Shown: piece by piece, positions 33,979 through 41,739 of the stretch
Numbering within the stretch: the first letter of the stretch is position 1
Layout: each line of letters begins with the position of its first letter
NCBI RefSeq assembly: GCF_902459535.1
Contig: NZ_LR699553.1
Coordinates: forward strand, 4,402,001 to 4,466,000
Length of the DNA stretch: 64,000 nucleotides
Direction: 5' to 3'
Origin: Paraburkholderia dioscoreae
GTDB taxonomy: Bacteria > Pseudomonadota > Gammaproteobacteria > Burkholderiales > Burkholderiaceae
Made by a program: the position numbers and the translations under genes
The notes under the pieces: model-generated
Seen by the model: only the letters and a program-made list of their open reading frames with translations
What the model was told of the DNA's origin: nothing
The model's database searches: none

Positions 33979-35718
33979 ATGAAGGGTTTTGTTTTGTCTC
34001 CGTGGCGGGTTTTGGGGGGTGTTTTTTGCGGTGTTGGCCTTTCCTTGAATTGTGTGTGGTCTATTAGCGTTGCCCCCGTGCGGGGCGGCACCTACTTTCT
34101 TTGCCGCCGCAAAGAAAGTAAGCAAAGAAAGCGGCTTCACACCGCTAACGTACAAGCGGGTCCATTGCGCAGTGACGGTAGTGGTGCGATAAACGAACGA
34201 TCCCTCGCACGACATACGCCCGTGACCAGGCCGTCATCCGTTCCGGCGGCGTTGCGCGCGCCGAGCGGTACACATGAAAACCAACGGTGTTTTGCTGCAC
34301 ACCGCAGTACCTCAAACTACAGCCGATCCGTTTCCGCTCCCCACCGAGGCGAGACCGATGGCGCCCACAAAGGCAAGAACACCCAATGGTGTTCCGCGCG
34401 AGCCGTTCCGGCGAGCACCTGGTGCGAGGCGCGAAGTATGACTGCCTTGTCACGGGCGGTGAGTGTGCGAGATGACCGATTCCAGATGTGCCACTACCGT
34501 GACTGTGCGGGGGATCCGCTTAGCATTGGCGGTGTGAAGCGGCTTTCTTTGCTTACTTTCTTTGCGGCGGCAAAGAAAGTAGGTGCCGCCCCGCACGGGG
34601 GCAACGCTAATAGACCACACACAATTCAAGGAAAGGCCAACAAAAAACAAATCCAACCAAACGAGAAAGGCGTAGCAATCATCAGCGCCTTACTAGTAGT
34701 CGCCCTATCAGCAATCCTCGTCTCCGGCATGCTCTGGCGCCAACAAGTCCAGATCCGCCGGATAGAAAACCAACGCCTCCTATCCCAGGCCCAATGGGTC
34801 GCACGAGGCGCCCTCGACTGGACGCGTCTGATTCTCCGCTCGGAGGGCGACACCTCAGCCGGTATCACCTACCTGGGCGGCCTATGGGGCGTCCCCATCG
34901 CCAAAACCCGCCTGTCCGATTTCCTCGGCCAGATCGGCGAAGTCAGAGCCGAACAAGGCGCGGAAACCTATCTATCGGGTTCAATCGAAGACGCCCAGGC
35001 GAAATTCAACCTCCGCAATCTGGTCGACAGCCCGGCACCCGGCGTGATGCAACTGGACATGAACCAGGTCGGCGCCTATCAGCGCCTGCTCGTATCGCTC
35101 GGCCTGAACAGCCAGTTGGCAAAAACCACGGCAGTCCAGGTCCGCGCGAGCCTCGCGCAATCGGCAACCCGTTTCCAGACCGTCACGTCGACGAACGGCA
35201 CGACCGCGACCCCGCAGGTTCAAGGCGGCGCCACCGGCGGCAGCTTCACCGACAAACCCGGCATCGAGGACAGCAACGACAGCGCGGCGAACGCGCCTCT
35301 GCAATTGATCAACGTCGACTCGCTGCTCGACATTCCGGGCTATACGCCCGAAATGGTCGCGCGCTTGCGGCCGTTCGTCACCGTGCTGCCGACCGTCTCG
35401 GCGGTCAACGTCAATACGGCCTCCGCCGAAGTGATCGCGGCAGTGGTGCCGGGAATGAGCGTGTCGGGGGCGCAAGCGTTCGTCGCGCGGCGGCAAACCG
35501 TGTTTTTTCGGAACGCCGGCGACGTGCAACTCGCGCTGCAAGCTGCGGGCGCGCAGTCGGTCTCGATCGATCCGAGCGAACTCGACGTCAACTCGAATTA
35601 CTTTCTGATCCACGGCCGCGTGCAGCACGAACGCGCCGAGGTGGACCGCACGACCCTCGTCTATCGCGACGCATTGACTCACACTACGCGTATCGTGCGA
35701 GTAGAAGACCAACTATGA
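33979..35718 (+). CDS. gspK: Type II secretion pseudopilin-like GspK, open frame extended by an inserted element
   Basis: GspK caps the pseudopilus. The GspK body starts at a prepilin site EKG-VAIISALLVVAL (Gly codon at 34669, cleavage before Val at 34672), giving a mature part of 348 residues with normal GspK segments (LWRQQVQIRRIENQRLLSQ). No ATG, GTG or TTG lies in frame between 34552 and 34669. The ATG at 33979, one base after gspJ, is in frame and reads through the whole 609-bp palindromic element, which would give a leader of 231 residues. Internal starts inside the element (ATG 34486, GTG 34534) are alternatives. The first 300 bp after the element are C/A-rich with codons (TTA, CTA, GTA) rare elsewhere in the operon. 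True start is uncertain. Confidence 0.75.
   Translation: MKGFVLSPWRVLGGVFCGVGLSLNCVWSISVAPVRGGTYFLCRRKESKQRKRLHTANVQAGPLRSDGSGAINERSLARHTPVTRPSSVPAALRAPSGTHENQRCFAAHRSTSNYSRSVSAPHRGETDGAHKGKNTQWCSARAVPASTWCEARSMTALSRAVSVRDDRFQMCHYRDCAGDPLSIGGVKRLSLLTFFAAAKKVGAAPHGGNANRPHTIQGKANKKQIQPNEKGVAIISALLVVALSAILVSGMLWRQQVQIRRIENQRLLSQAQWVARGALDWTRLILRSEGDTSAGITYLGGLWGVPIAKTRLSDFLGQIGEVRAEQGAETYLSGSIEDAQAKFNLRNLVDSPAPGVMQLDMNQVGAYQRLLVSLGLNSQLAKTTAVQVRASLAQSATRFQTVTSTNGTTATPQVQGGATGGSFTDKPGIEDSNDSAANAPLQLINVDSLLDIPGYTPEMVARLRPFVTVLPTVSAVNVNTASAEVIAAVVPGMSVSGAQAFVARRQTVFFRNAGDVQLALQAAGAQSVSIDPSELDVNSNYFLIHGRVQHERAEVDRTTLVYRDALTHTTRIVRVEDQL
34033..34145 (+). repeat. Left terminal inverted repeat of the element
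   Basis: Matches the reverse complement of 34529-34641 at 112 of 113 positions (mismatch at 34133). Within it, ACTTTCTTTGC and GCAAAGAAAGT (34094-34104, 34109-34119) form an additional hairpin with a 4-nt loop. Confidence 0.9.
34529..34641 (-). repeat. Right terminal inverted repeat of the element
   Basis: Inverted partner of 34033-34145. The frame of gspK runs through it. Confidence 0.9.
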
Positions 35719-35746
35719 ATAACGCCTTTCCCAGAGAGAGTGGCCT

Positions 35747-37174
35747 TTGAGCACGCTGATCGTTCTATTGCCGCCGCGTGATCCGGCGGTGCCGTCGCAG
35801 GAATGGCAACTGCCGGAGTTGCCGTTCGTGCTGCTCGACAAGTCGGGGCGCACCCAGCGCGCCGGCCGTTCGGCGCTCGCGCTGCTGCCGCGCGCCTCAA
35901 TCGCCGTCCTGATGGTCGCCGCGCGCGACCTGCTGATGATGCCCGCCACGCTGCCGCCGCTGCGCGGCCCGCGGCTGCGTCAGGCGCTGCCCAATATCGT
36001 CGAGGATCAACTGATCCAGGATCCGCAGACCTGCCACATTGCGGTCGATCCGAAACCGCTCGCGGGCGGCCGGCAGTTGCTGGCGATCATCGACCGCGGC
36101 TGGTTCCGTTTTGTCTGCGAATCGTTCGCCAACGCCGGTCACCGCAGCTTGCGCGCGGTGCCGGTAACACGCTGCCTGCCGCAGGCGGCCGCGCTCGATA
36201 TCAATGCGCCCGCCGAAGTCGCGGAAATGGTGAACGCCGGTGAGCCGGCCCTGGCGGGCGCCGCCGGCGTGGCCACGTCTCTGCCGGGTGTTGCGCCGGT
36301 GGTGGCGCCCGGCCTTGCGTCCGTAGTGCCGATGGTGGCCGCCGTGCTCGGCGCCGTGGTGCAGACCGCCCCCGCCATGCTGCTCGAAGGCGCGCTGGAA
36401 AGCGCCGCGGGTAGCGGTGTGCCGCGCGTCGAACTGGCGATCGCGCGCGGCGTGCAAGGCGAAGGGCTGGCCGTGCCGGCCAGCGCCGTGAACCCGACGC
36501 TCGGCGCGCTCGCGGGCGCGGCACCGGTCTCGCTGTACATGCTCACCGAAGTGCCCGGCAATGAGCCGAGTCTCGCCACGAATAGTCCGGCGCGGCTGGC
36601 CGCATATATCCACGGCGCCAGTCCGTTGCCATTCGAGCAACTCGCGCGGCGCGCGCTGGAGTGCCGCTTCGACCTGTGCCAGTTCGAGTTCGCTTCGCAG
36701 CCGTGGCGGCTCGACCGCGCGACCCTGCGGCGTCTGCGCCTGCCGGCGTGGCTCGCGGTCGGCGCGCTGGTGATCGCAATCGTCGGCGCGAACGTGCAGT
36801 GGCTGTTGCTCGCGCGTCAACGCGACGCGATCAATACGCAGATGACCGAACTGCTGCTCAATACCTTCCCCAAAACCACCGTCGTGCTCGATGCCCCCGA
36901 CCAGATGGCGCGCCAATTGCAGCAGTTGCGCGTCGCGGCGGGCGAACTGTCGCCGGACGATTTCCTGCCGCTGGCCGACGGCCTCGCCCGCTCGCTGGCG
37001 CCGGTGCCGGTCAACGGCATTGCCGCGCTCGACTATCACGACCGCAGGCTCGACGTGACCTTCAAGCCGGAGGTCAAACTCGATCCCGACTTCTCGAAGC
37101 GCCTTGGCCGCAACGGGCTGAGCGGCGCGATCGACAGCAACACCGGCAAGTGGACCATCAGGAACGGACAATGA
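35747..37174 (+). CDS. gspL: Type II secretion inner-membrane protein GspL
   Basis: GspL (475 aa) binds GspE and anchors it to the membrane. The cytoplasmic actin-like domain starts TLIVLLPPRDPAVPSQEWQ, a membrane segment lies near residues 335-355 (AVGALVIAIVGANVQWLLL), and a short periplasmic domain follows. An Ala/Val/Pro-rich insert near residues 160-240 looks low-complexity and is unusual for the family. The start is TTG at 35747 with a GAGAGAG ribosome site. Confidence 0.93.
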   Translation: MSTLIVLLPPRDPAVPSQEWQLPELPFVLLDKSGRTQRAGRSALALLPRASIAVLMVAARDLLMMPATLPPLRGPRLRQALPNIVEDQLIQDPQTCHIAVDPKPLAGGRQLLAIIDRGWFRFVCESFANAGHRSLRAVPVTRCLPQAAALDINAPAEVAEMVNAGEPALAGAAGVATSLPGVAPVVAPGLASVVPMVAAVLGAVVQTAPAMLLEGALESAAGSGVPRVELAIARGVQGEGLAVPASAVNPTLGALAGAAPVSLYMLTEVPGNEPSLATNSPARLAAYIHGASPLPFEQLARRALECRFDLCQFEFASQPWRLDRATLRRLRLPAWLAVGALVIAIVGANVQWLLLARQRDAINTQMTELLLNTFPKTTVVLDAPDQMARQLQQLRVAAGELSPDDFLPLADGLARSLAPVPVNGIAALDYHDRRLDVTFKPEVKLDPDFSKRLGRNGLSGAIDSNTGKWTIRNGQ

Positions 37175-37674
37175 AAGCTGAACTTGCTCAAACATGGGCC
37201 GGATTCTGGGACCAGCGCACCGAGCGCGAAAAAACCCTGCTGGCGTGGGGCGGTGGCGTGCTCGCCGTGGTGATCGCGTGGTCGGTGCTGTGGGCGCCCG
37301 CGCAGGAAGGACGCACGCATCTGCATGAATCGCTGCCCACCTTGCAGCGGCAGTTGGCACAAATGACCGCGCAGGCGAACGAAGCGCGGCAACTCTCGGC
37401 GGCGGCTCAGGGCGTGGCGCCGACCGGCGCCGCGCTGAAAGACGCCCTCACCGCTTCGCTCAACGATCATGGCCTTGCGGCGACGCAGATCCAGGTGATC
37501 GGCAACGCGGTCCAGATCCAGTTGAAGAACGCGTCGTTCCCGGCGTGGACGAACTGGGTCGACGACGTGCGCAAGCAGTTCAAGGTGCAAGTTTCGGAGG
37601 CCCACGCCACGGCGCTCAAGGAAGACGGCCAGGTGGATCTGACGGCGTCGCTGCAGCCGTCCACCGCGAAATGA
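37171..37674 (+). CDS. gspM: Type II secretion inner-membrane protein GspM
   Basis: GspM (167 aa) is the GspL partner, with one membrane segment near residues 25-43 (LAWGGGVLAVVIAWSVLW) after a WDQRTEREKTL lead typical of GspM. The ATG overlaps the gspL stop by 4 bp. The periplasmic part has a ferredoxin-like region (QIQVIGNAVQIQLKNASF). Confidence 0.93.
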   Translation: MKAELAQTWAGFWDQRTEREKTLLAWGGGVLAVVIAWSVLWAPAQEGRTHLHESLPTLQRQLAQMTAQANEARQLSAAAQGVAPTGAALKDALTASLNDHGLAATQIQVIGNAVQIQLKNASFPAWTNWVDDVRKQFKVQVSEAHATALKEDGQVDLTASLQPSTAK

Positions 37675-37708
37675 AAATAACCGCGCCCGTGCCGTCACAG
37701 GATCTCGC

Positions 37709-38488
37709 ATGACTTACTGGATGCGGCGCCTGCGCGTCGCGCTTCCCTGGCTGGTGGTCGCGCTGCTGTCCGCCGCAGTCGTGATGCTGGCAATGCTGCC
37801 GGCCGCCTGGATCACGCCGCAGTTCGCCAAACAGACGCGCGGCCACGTCAATCTCGTCAATCCGGCCGGCTCGCTGTGGCACGGCTCGGCCACGCTAATG
37901 CTGGCCGCGGGCTCCGACATGAGCGCGGCGACCCTGCTGCCTGGCCGGATCGAATGGCATACGGCTTTCTGGCCGCTCTTTACCGGCCGTGTACGCATGA
38001 CCATGCGGCACAGCGAGGCGATGCCGGAGCCGATCACGGTCGACGCCTCGCCGCGCAGCGCGACTGTCACGCCGGGCACGATCGCCGTACCGGCTTCGCT
38101 GCTGAGCGGCCTTGGGGCGCCCTTCAATACGCTCGATCTGCAGGGCAATGTGCAATTGTCGTGGTCGGACTGGCGCAGCTTCAACCGCGAGGCGTTCGGA
38201 CAACTGACCGTCACGCTGACCGACGTCAGCTCGCGCGTCTCGATGGTCAAGCCGCTCGGCTCGTACCGGGTGTTGTTTCAGGCTCAGGGCGAGTCGTCCA
38301 CGCTCGATCTGACGACCACCAAGGGCCCGTTGATGCTGACCGGCAACGGCACGGTGTCGGCGGCGTCGACGTCTTTTCGCGGGACGGCCAGCGCCGCGCC
38401 GGAGGCACGCGATAACCTTGCGGGATTGCTGAACCTGTTGGGGCGGCCGAGCGGGCCGGACACGGTAGCATTGACGTTCGTGCACTGA
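37709..38488 (+). CDS. gspN: Type II secretion protein GspN
   Basis: GspN (259 aa) is the last gene of the operon. It has an N-terminal membrane segment near residues 10-30 and a GspN body (HVNLVNPAGSLWHGSATLML, MTMRHSEAMPEPITVDASP). GspN is dispensable in many type II systems. It starts 34 bp after gspM and is followed by a bidirectional terminator. Confidence 0.93.
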   Translation: MTYWMRRLRVALPWLVVALLSAAVVMLAMLPAAWITPQFAKQTRGHVNLVNPAGSLWHGSATLMLAAGSDMSAATLLPGRIEWHTAFWPLFTGRVRMTMRHSEAMPEPITVDASPRSATVTPGTIAVPASLLSGLGAPFNTLDLQGNVQLSWSDWRSFNREAFGQLTVTLTDVSSRVSMVKPLGSYRVLFQAQGESSTLDLTTTKGPLMLTGNGTVSAASTSFRGTASAAPEARDNLAGLLNLLGRPSGPDTVALTFVH

Positions 38489-38622
38489 GGCGGATTGCCG
38501 GGCGCTCCCGCGCGGGGGGTGGTCGAGCGTCGGCATGAACGTCGTTAGCAGGGGCTGCTGGCGCTCTGCGCGAGAAGCCCCTGGGAACTGCTGAACCTGT
38601 TAGCGCCTTCAGGCGCCGATGC

Positions 38623-38666
38623 AAAAAAAGAGGCATGACCGTCGAGAATGCGGTCACGCCTCTTTT
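38623..38666. terminator. Bidirectional terminator between gspN and the efflux factor gene
   Basis: GAGGCATGACCG (38630-38641) and CGGTCACGCCTC (38651-38662) form a 12-bp stem with one mismatch, flanked by seven A (38623-38629) and a T-run (TCTTTT), so it serves both convergent genes. Confidence 0.88.
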
Positions 38667-38690
38667 GCGTTGCGCCGACGGCCAGCGCTC

Positions 38691-40256
38691 CTACTCGTTA
38701 TGCATCTGCGAAGGCGGCGTCGCCCCGTTTTGGGCAACCGGTGCAGCCGCTGACGCCGGCAGCGGCGCTGCCACATCACCCGTTTCGCGATTCATCTGCG
38801 ACGCGTCCCAGCCGCCGCCCAGCGCCTTCACCAGACCCACCGACGACACCATCCGCTGTCCGGCGATGTTTTCCAGTTTCTGCTCGGCCGTGAAGGCGGT
38901 GGTTTGCGCGGTCAGCACGTTGACATAGCCGACCGTGCCCGCCTTGTACTCGTTCGTGACGATGGCGAGCGCCTGACGCGCGGAATCCACCGCTTGCCGC
39001 TGCACGACGATTTCCTGCTCGAGGATGCGCTGCGACGCGAGATTGTCCTCGACGTCCTGGAACGCGGCCAGCACCGTTTGACGGTAGCTCGCGACATCGC
39101 CGTCGTAGGCGGCGCGGGCGGCATCGGTCTGGGCCTGGCGCAGACCGGCGTCGAAGAGGGTTGCGGCGAGCTGCGGGCCGAGCGTCCAGAAGCGCGACGG
39201 CGCGGTCAGCAATTGCGAGAACACCGAATTTTCGAAGCCGCCGGACGCGGACAGTGTCAGCGACGGGAAAAACGCAGCGATGGCGACGCCAATCTGCTCG
39301 TTTGCCGCCGCCGCCTTGCGTTCCGCCGATGCGATGTCCGGCCGCCGTTCGAGCAGCGCCGACGGCATTTGCGCCGGCACGGCGGGCGGCGTGGCGGTGA
39401 GCGGCATCGGCGGAATCGAGAACGTGGAGGCGGGTTCACCGACCAGGACTGCGATCGCGTGCTCGTCCTGGGCGCGCTGGACGCCGTTGTCGATCGCGGC
39501 TGCCTGCGCCGACTGCAATTGCGTTTGCGCCTGAATCACGTCGGAGCGTGCGGCGACGCCGGCCGCGTACTGGTTCTGCGTGAGTTGCAGCGAGCGTTGG
39601 TAAGCCGCGACGGTGTCGTCGAGTAATTTCTGAGTCGAGTCGAGCGCGCGCAGTGAGAAATAGGTCTGGGCGAGCGTGGCTTGCGCGGATAGCCGCGCGT
39701 TGGCGAGGTCTGCCGCGGCGCCTTGCTGGCCGGCCTTCTGCGAGTTGACCGAGCGGGTGACCGAACCCCACAGATCCGGCTCCCAGCTTGCGTCGAGTTG
39801 CACGTTGAAACTATTGCTGACGCCGGAGCGGCTCGTCGTGGCGCTCGAACTACCGCTCGACGACGACCCGTTGCCGGAACGCGTGGCGCCCGCCGATGCG
39901 CCAATGGTGGGGAAATACGCTGCTCGCGCTTCGCCGACCAGCGCGCGCGCCTGCCGGTAGGCGGCGGCGAACTGGGCGACCGTCTGGTTCGCGGTGTTCA
40001 GCCGGTCTTCTAGCGCGTTGAGTTGCGGATCTTCGTAAATGGTCCACCAGTCGCCTCGATCGTGCTGATCGGCCGGTTCGGCGACTTTCCAGCCGGGGGC
40101 GGCTTCCTTATATGAAGCCGGGATCGCGGCTGCGGGCCGCTTGTAGTCGGGGCCGACCACGCAGGCGGACAGCAGGCCGGCGAGAGCCGCTGCGACAGCA
40201 ATGGTCAGGGCGCGAGGCGCAAGCGTCCGCGCGCGCGAGATTCGATCAGACTGCAT
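38691..40256 (-). CDS. Outer-membrane efflux factor, NodT/OprM family lipoprotein
   Basis: This 521-aa TolC-like channel subunit has a lipobox LLSAC with Cys32 after a signal peptide, then VVGPDYKRP, the standard NodT mature start. Two OEP repeats follow (QAGQQGAAADLANARLSAQA; ETDAARAAYDGDVASYRQT-like). It would form the outer part of a tripartite drug exporter. The MarR-EmrB genes about 0.8 kb away on the opposite strand are the likely partners, although no membrane-fusion gene is in between. Confidence 0.92.
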   Translation of the reverse strand: MQSDRISRARTLAPRALTIAVAAALAGLLSACVVGPDYKRPAAAIPASYKEAAPGWKVAEPADQHDRGDWWTIYEDPQLNALEDRLNTANQTVAQFAAAYRQARALVGEARAAYFPTIGASAGATRSGNGSSSSGSSSATTSRSGVSNSFNVQLDASWEPDLWGSVTRSVNSQKAGQQGAAADLANARLSAQATLAQTYFSLRALDSTQKLLDDTVAAYQRSLQLTQNQYAAGVAARSDVIQAQTQLQSAQAAAIDNGVQRAQDEHAIAVLVGEPASTFSIPPMPLTATPPAVPAQMPSALLERRPDIASAERKAAAANEQIGVAIAAFFPSLTLSASGGFENSVFSQLLTAPSRFWTLGPQLAATLFDAGLRQAQTDAARAAYDGDVASYRQTVLAAFQDVEDNLASQRILEQEIVVQRQAVDSARQALAIVTNEYKAGTVGYVNVLTAQTTAFTAEQKLENIAGQRMVSSVGLVKALGGGWDASQMNRETGDVAAPLPASAAAPVAQNGATPPSQMHNE

Positions 40257-40439
40257 GCAATGAATTCCTTCTGACGCCGCAGCGCGGCCGAGGGCGGCAC
40301 GCCGAGCGAGATACTGGTCTGCGGGAATGTTAGCGTATGAGCCCGCTGGGCGCGGGAAACTGAAAGGGTAATGCGAGGAAGGTGGCAGGTGTGTTACTGA
40401 GGCTGTCGCGAAGGTTACGCGCTGTTACCGGGCAGACCT

Positions 40440-40808
40440 TTACACGCGTGATTCGGTCGACTTGGCTTGGCGGAGCCCCTTGCCGGCCGCAGCCCGGCAG
40501 GGCGCATCGCCGCGCGCCTGGCAGGCGCCGACGGGACCGACGTGCTTTTGCGCAACGGCGGTGTTGACCGTGGGAAGCGGCGCGGCCGTCAATTCGACCT
40601 TCGCGACTTTCGCCCTCTTGACACTCTTGCGTGCCCGCCGATGCTCGGCCCACGCCAGCGCCGCCACGCCCACCGATCCGCCTGGCAGCACGAACAGCAC
40701 GGCGAACAGTGCGAGTTTCCACCAGCGGTGCGGCCCCTTGAAGGTGCTCAGCGCGGAATCGGTCAGGGAGCGGCTCAGGCCGCCAAGCGTGTTTTTGAGG
40801 TACAGCAT
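40440..40808 (-). CDS. Small predicted membrane protein, function unknown
   Basis: This 122-aa protein has one membrane segment near residues 30-53 (WWKLALFAVLFVLPGGSVGVAALAW) and a basic, lysine/arginine/alanine-rich C-terminal region. The ATG at 40808 is preceded by AAGGA, which supports expression. No family was recognised. It lies between the efflux factor and the MarR-EmrB unit, on the strand of the efflux factor. Confidence 0.6.
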   Translation of the reverse strand: MLYLKNTLGGLSRSLTDSALSTFKGPHRWWKLALFAVLFVLPGGSVGVAALAWAEHRRARKSVKRAKVAKVELTAAPLPTVNTAVAQKHVGPVGACQARGDAPCRAAAGKGLRQAKSTESRV

Positions 40809-41000
40809 CGGGGAAATCCTTTTCGCACGGCGGGTTCGCGGCGTGCAGGCAATCGGTCAGAACATGGTCTCGGGTGGCGCGGGTCGCGCGTAACTCGTTG
40901 CCTGCAATAATATTGACTATGCAATCAAATTTCAAGATACTTTGCTCTGCGCGCGCTGGCCGTGTTGTTTTTCTGCTGTTCGCACTCCGTGAAATCAGGT

Positions 41001-41028
41001 TTGACTTGTCTGCTTAGGCAGCTAAAAT
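41001..41028 (+). promoter_or_regulatory. Promoter with internal palindrome upstream of marR
   Basis: TTGACT (41001-41006), a 16-bp spacer and TAAAAT (41023-41028) make a good sigma70-type promoter. The spacer contains the palindrome CTGC-TTAG-GCAG, a plausible MarR operator that would allow autorepression. Confidence 0.6.
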
Positions 41029-41060
41029 CCGTTCTGCTTGACGACGTTGCCGGATACACG

Positions 41061-41603
41061 ATGACTGACGGTCCCTACAAGGCAGACGAGATTCACCTCG
41101 AATCGAGTCTTGGCTACTACCTGACGAAAGCTCGAAATGTGCTGGTCGAGCGGACGGACCGTGCCGTCAAGCCGCTGGGGCTGACCACGCAGCAGATCGG
41201 CGTGATCCTGATGTTGTCGTCGCGGCGCGCGAATACGCCGTTCGAACTGTCGCGCGCCATGTCGTATGACAGCGGATCGATGACGCGTCTGCTCGATCGC
41301 CTTGAAAAGAAAGGCTTTATCGTGCGCACGCGCAGTGAAACCGACCGTCGGATGGTAAAGCTGGAATTGACGCCGCAAGGTCACGAAGCCGCGCGGCAAC
41401 TGCCCGGTCTGGGCGCGGCGGTGCTGAACGAGCAGTTGCGAGGGTTTTCAGCCGCCGACCACGCCACCTTGATCGACCTGCTCGGCCGTTTCATTGCGAA
41501 CGGCATCGACGCGGGCGCAAGCGCGGGGTGTGGCGTGGGGCCGCAACAGGAATCGCAGGACGAATCACCCGAAAACACGCCGCCGGAACGCGGCGAACGC
41601 TAA
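41061..41603 (+). CDS. MarR-family regulator of the efflux genes
   Basis: This 180-aa regulator has a MarR winged helix (TTQQIGVILMLSSRR, PFELSRAMSYDSGSMTRLLDRLEKKGFIVRTRSETDRRM). Its last 30 residues are Gln/Glu/Pro rich. The start at 41061 gives MTDGPYKADEIHLESSLGYYL; the upstream extension to 40962 overlaps the promoter and is unlikely. It precedes emrB by 136 bp on the same strand, so it probably represses efflux and is relieved by drugs or aromatics. Confidence 0.9.
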   Translation: MTDGPYKADEIHLESSLGYYLTKARNVLVERTDRAVKPLGLTTQQIGVILMLSSRRANTPFELSRAMSYDSGSMTRLLDRLEKKGFIVRTRSETDRRMVKLELTPQGHEAARQLPGLGAAVLNEQLRGFSAADHATLIDLLGRFIANGIDAGASAGCGVGPQQESQDESPENTPPERGER

Positions 41604-41739
41604 CCAGAGCGCGCTTTTCAAGCGTGTCATTGTTTAAAGATATCTGTCTGGGCAGAGAGTGATCCGGCATGTAAGTGCGCCACGCGAAGCGTGCGATAAA
41701 GATGCTGCGACAAGCTTTCCCGGCTGAGGAGAAAAATCT

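Larger units (their letters stand above)
34033..34641. mobile_element. 609-bp palindromic (MITE/REP-like) element between gspJ and gspK
   Basis: The ends are 113-bp inverted repeats with one mismatch. Inside these, the two halves continue to align as diverged inverted copies (for example GTGACGGTAGTGG near 34171 and its counterpart near 34495), so the element is close to one long palindrome. It contains no transposase gene. Its length is a multiple of three and one frame stays open through it. Sequences like the arms are, to my recollection, dispersed in Paraburkholderia intergenic regions; I could not check this. No clear target-site duplication was identified. Confidence 0.8.

Noticed and set aside
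33949..34656. Small minus-strand open frames inside the palindromic element
   Set aside because: They mirror the plus-strand frame through the inverted arms, lack ribosome sites and resemble repeat-derived false genes.
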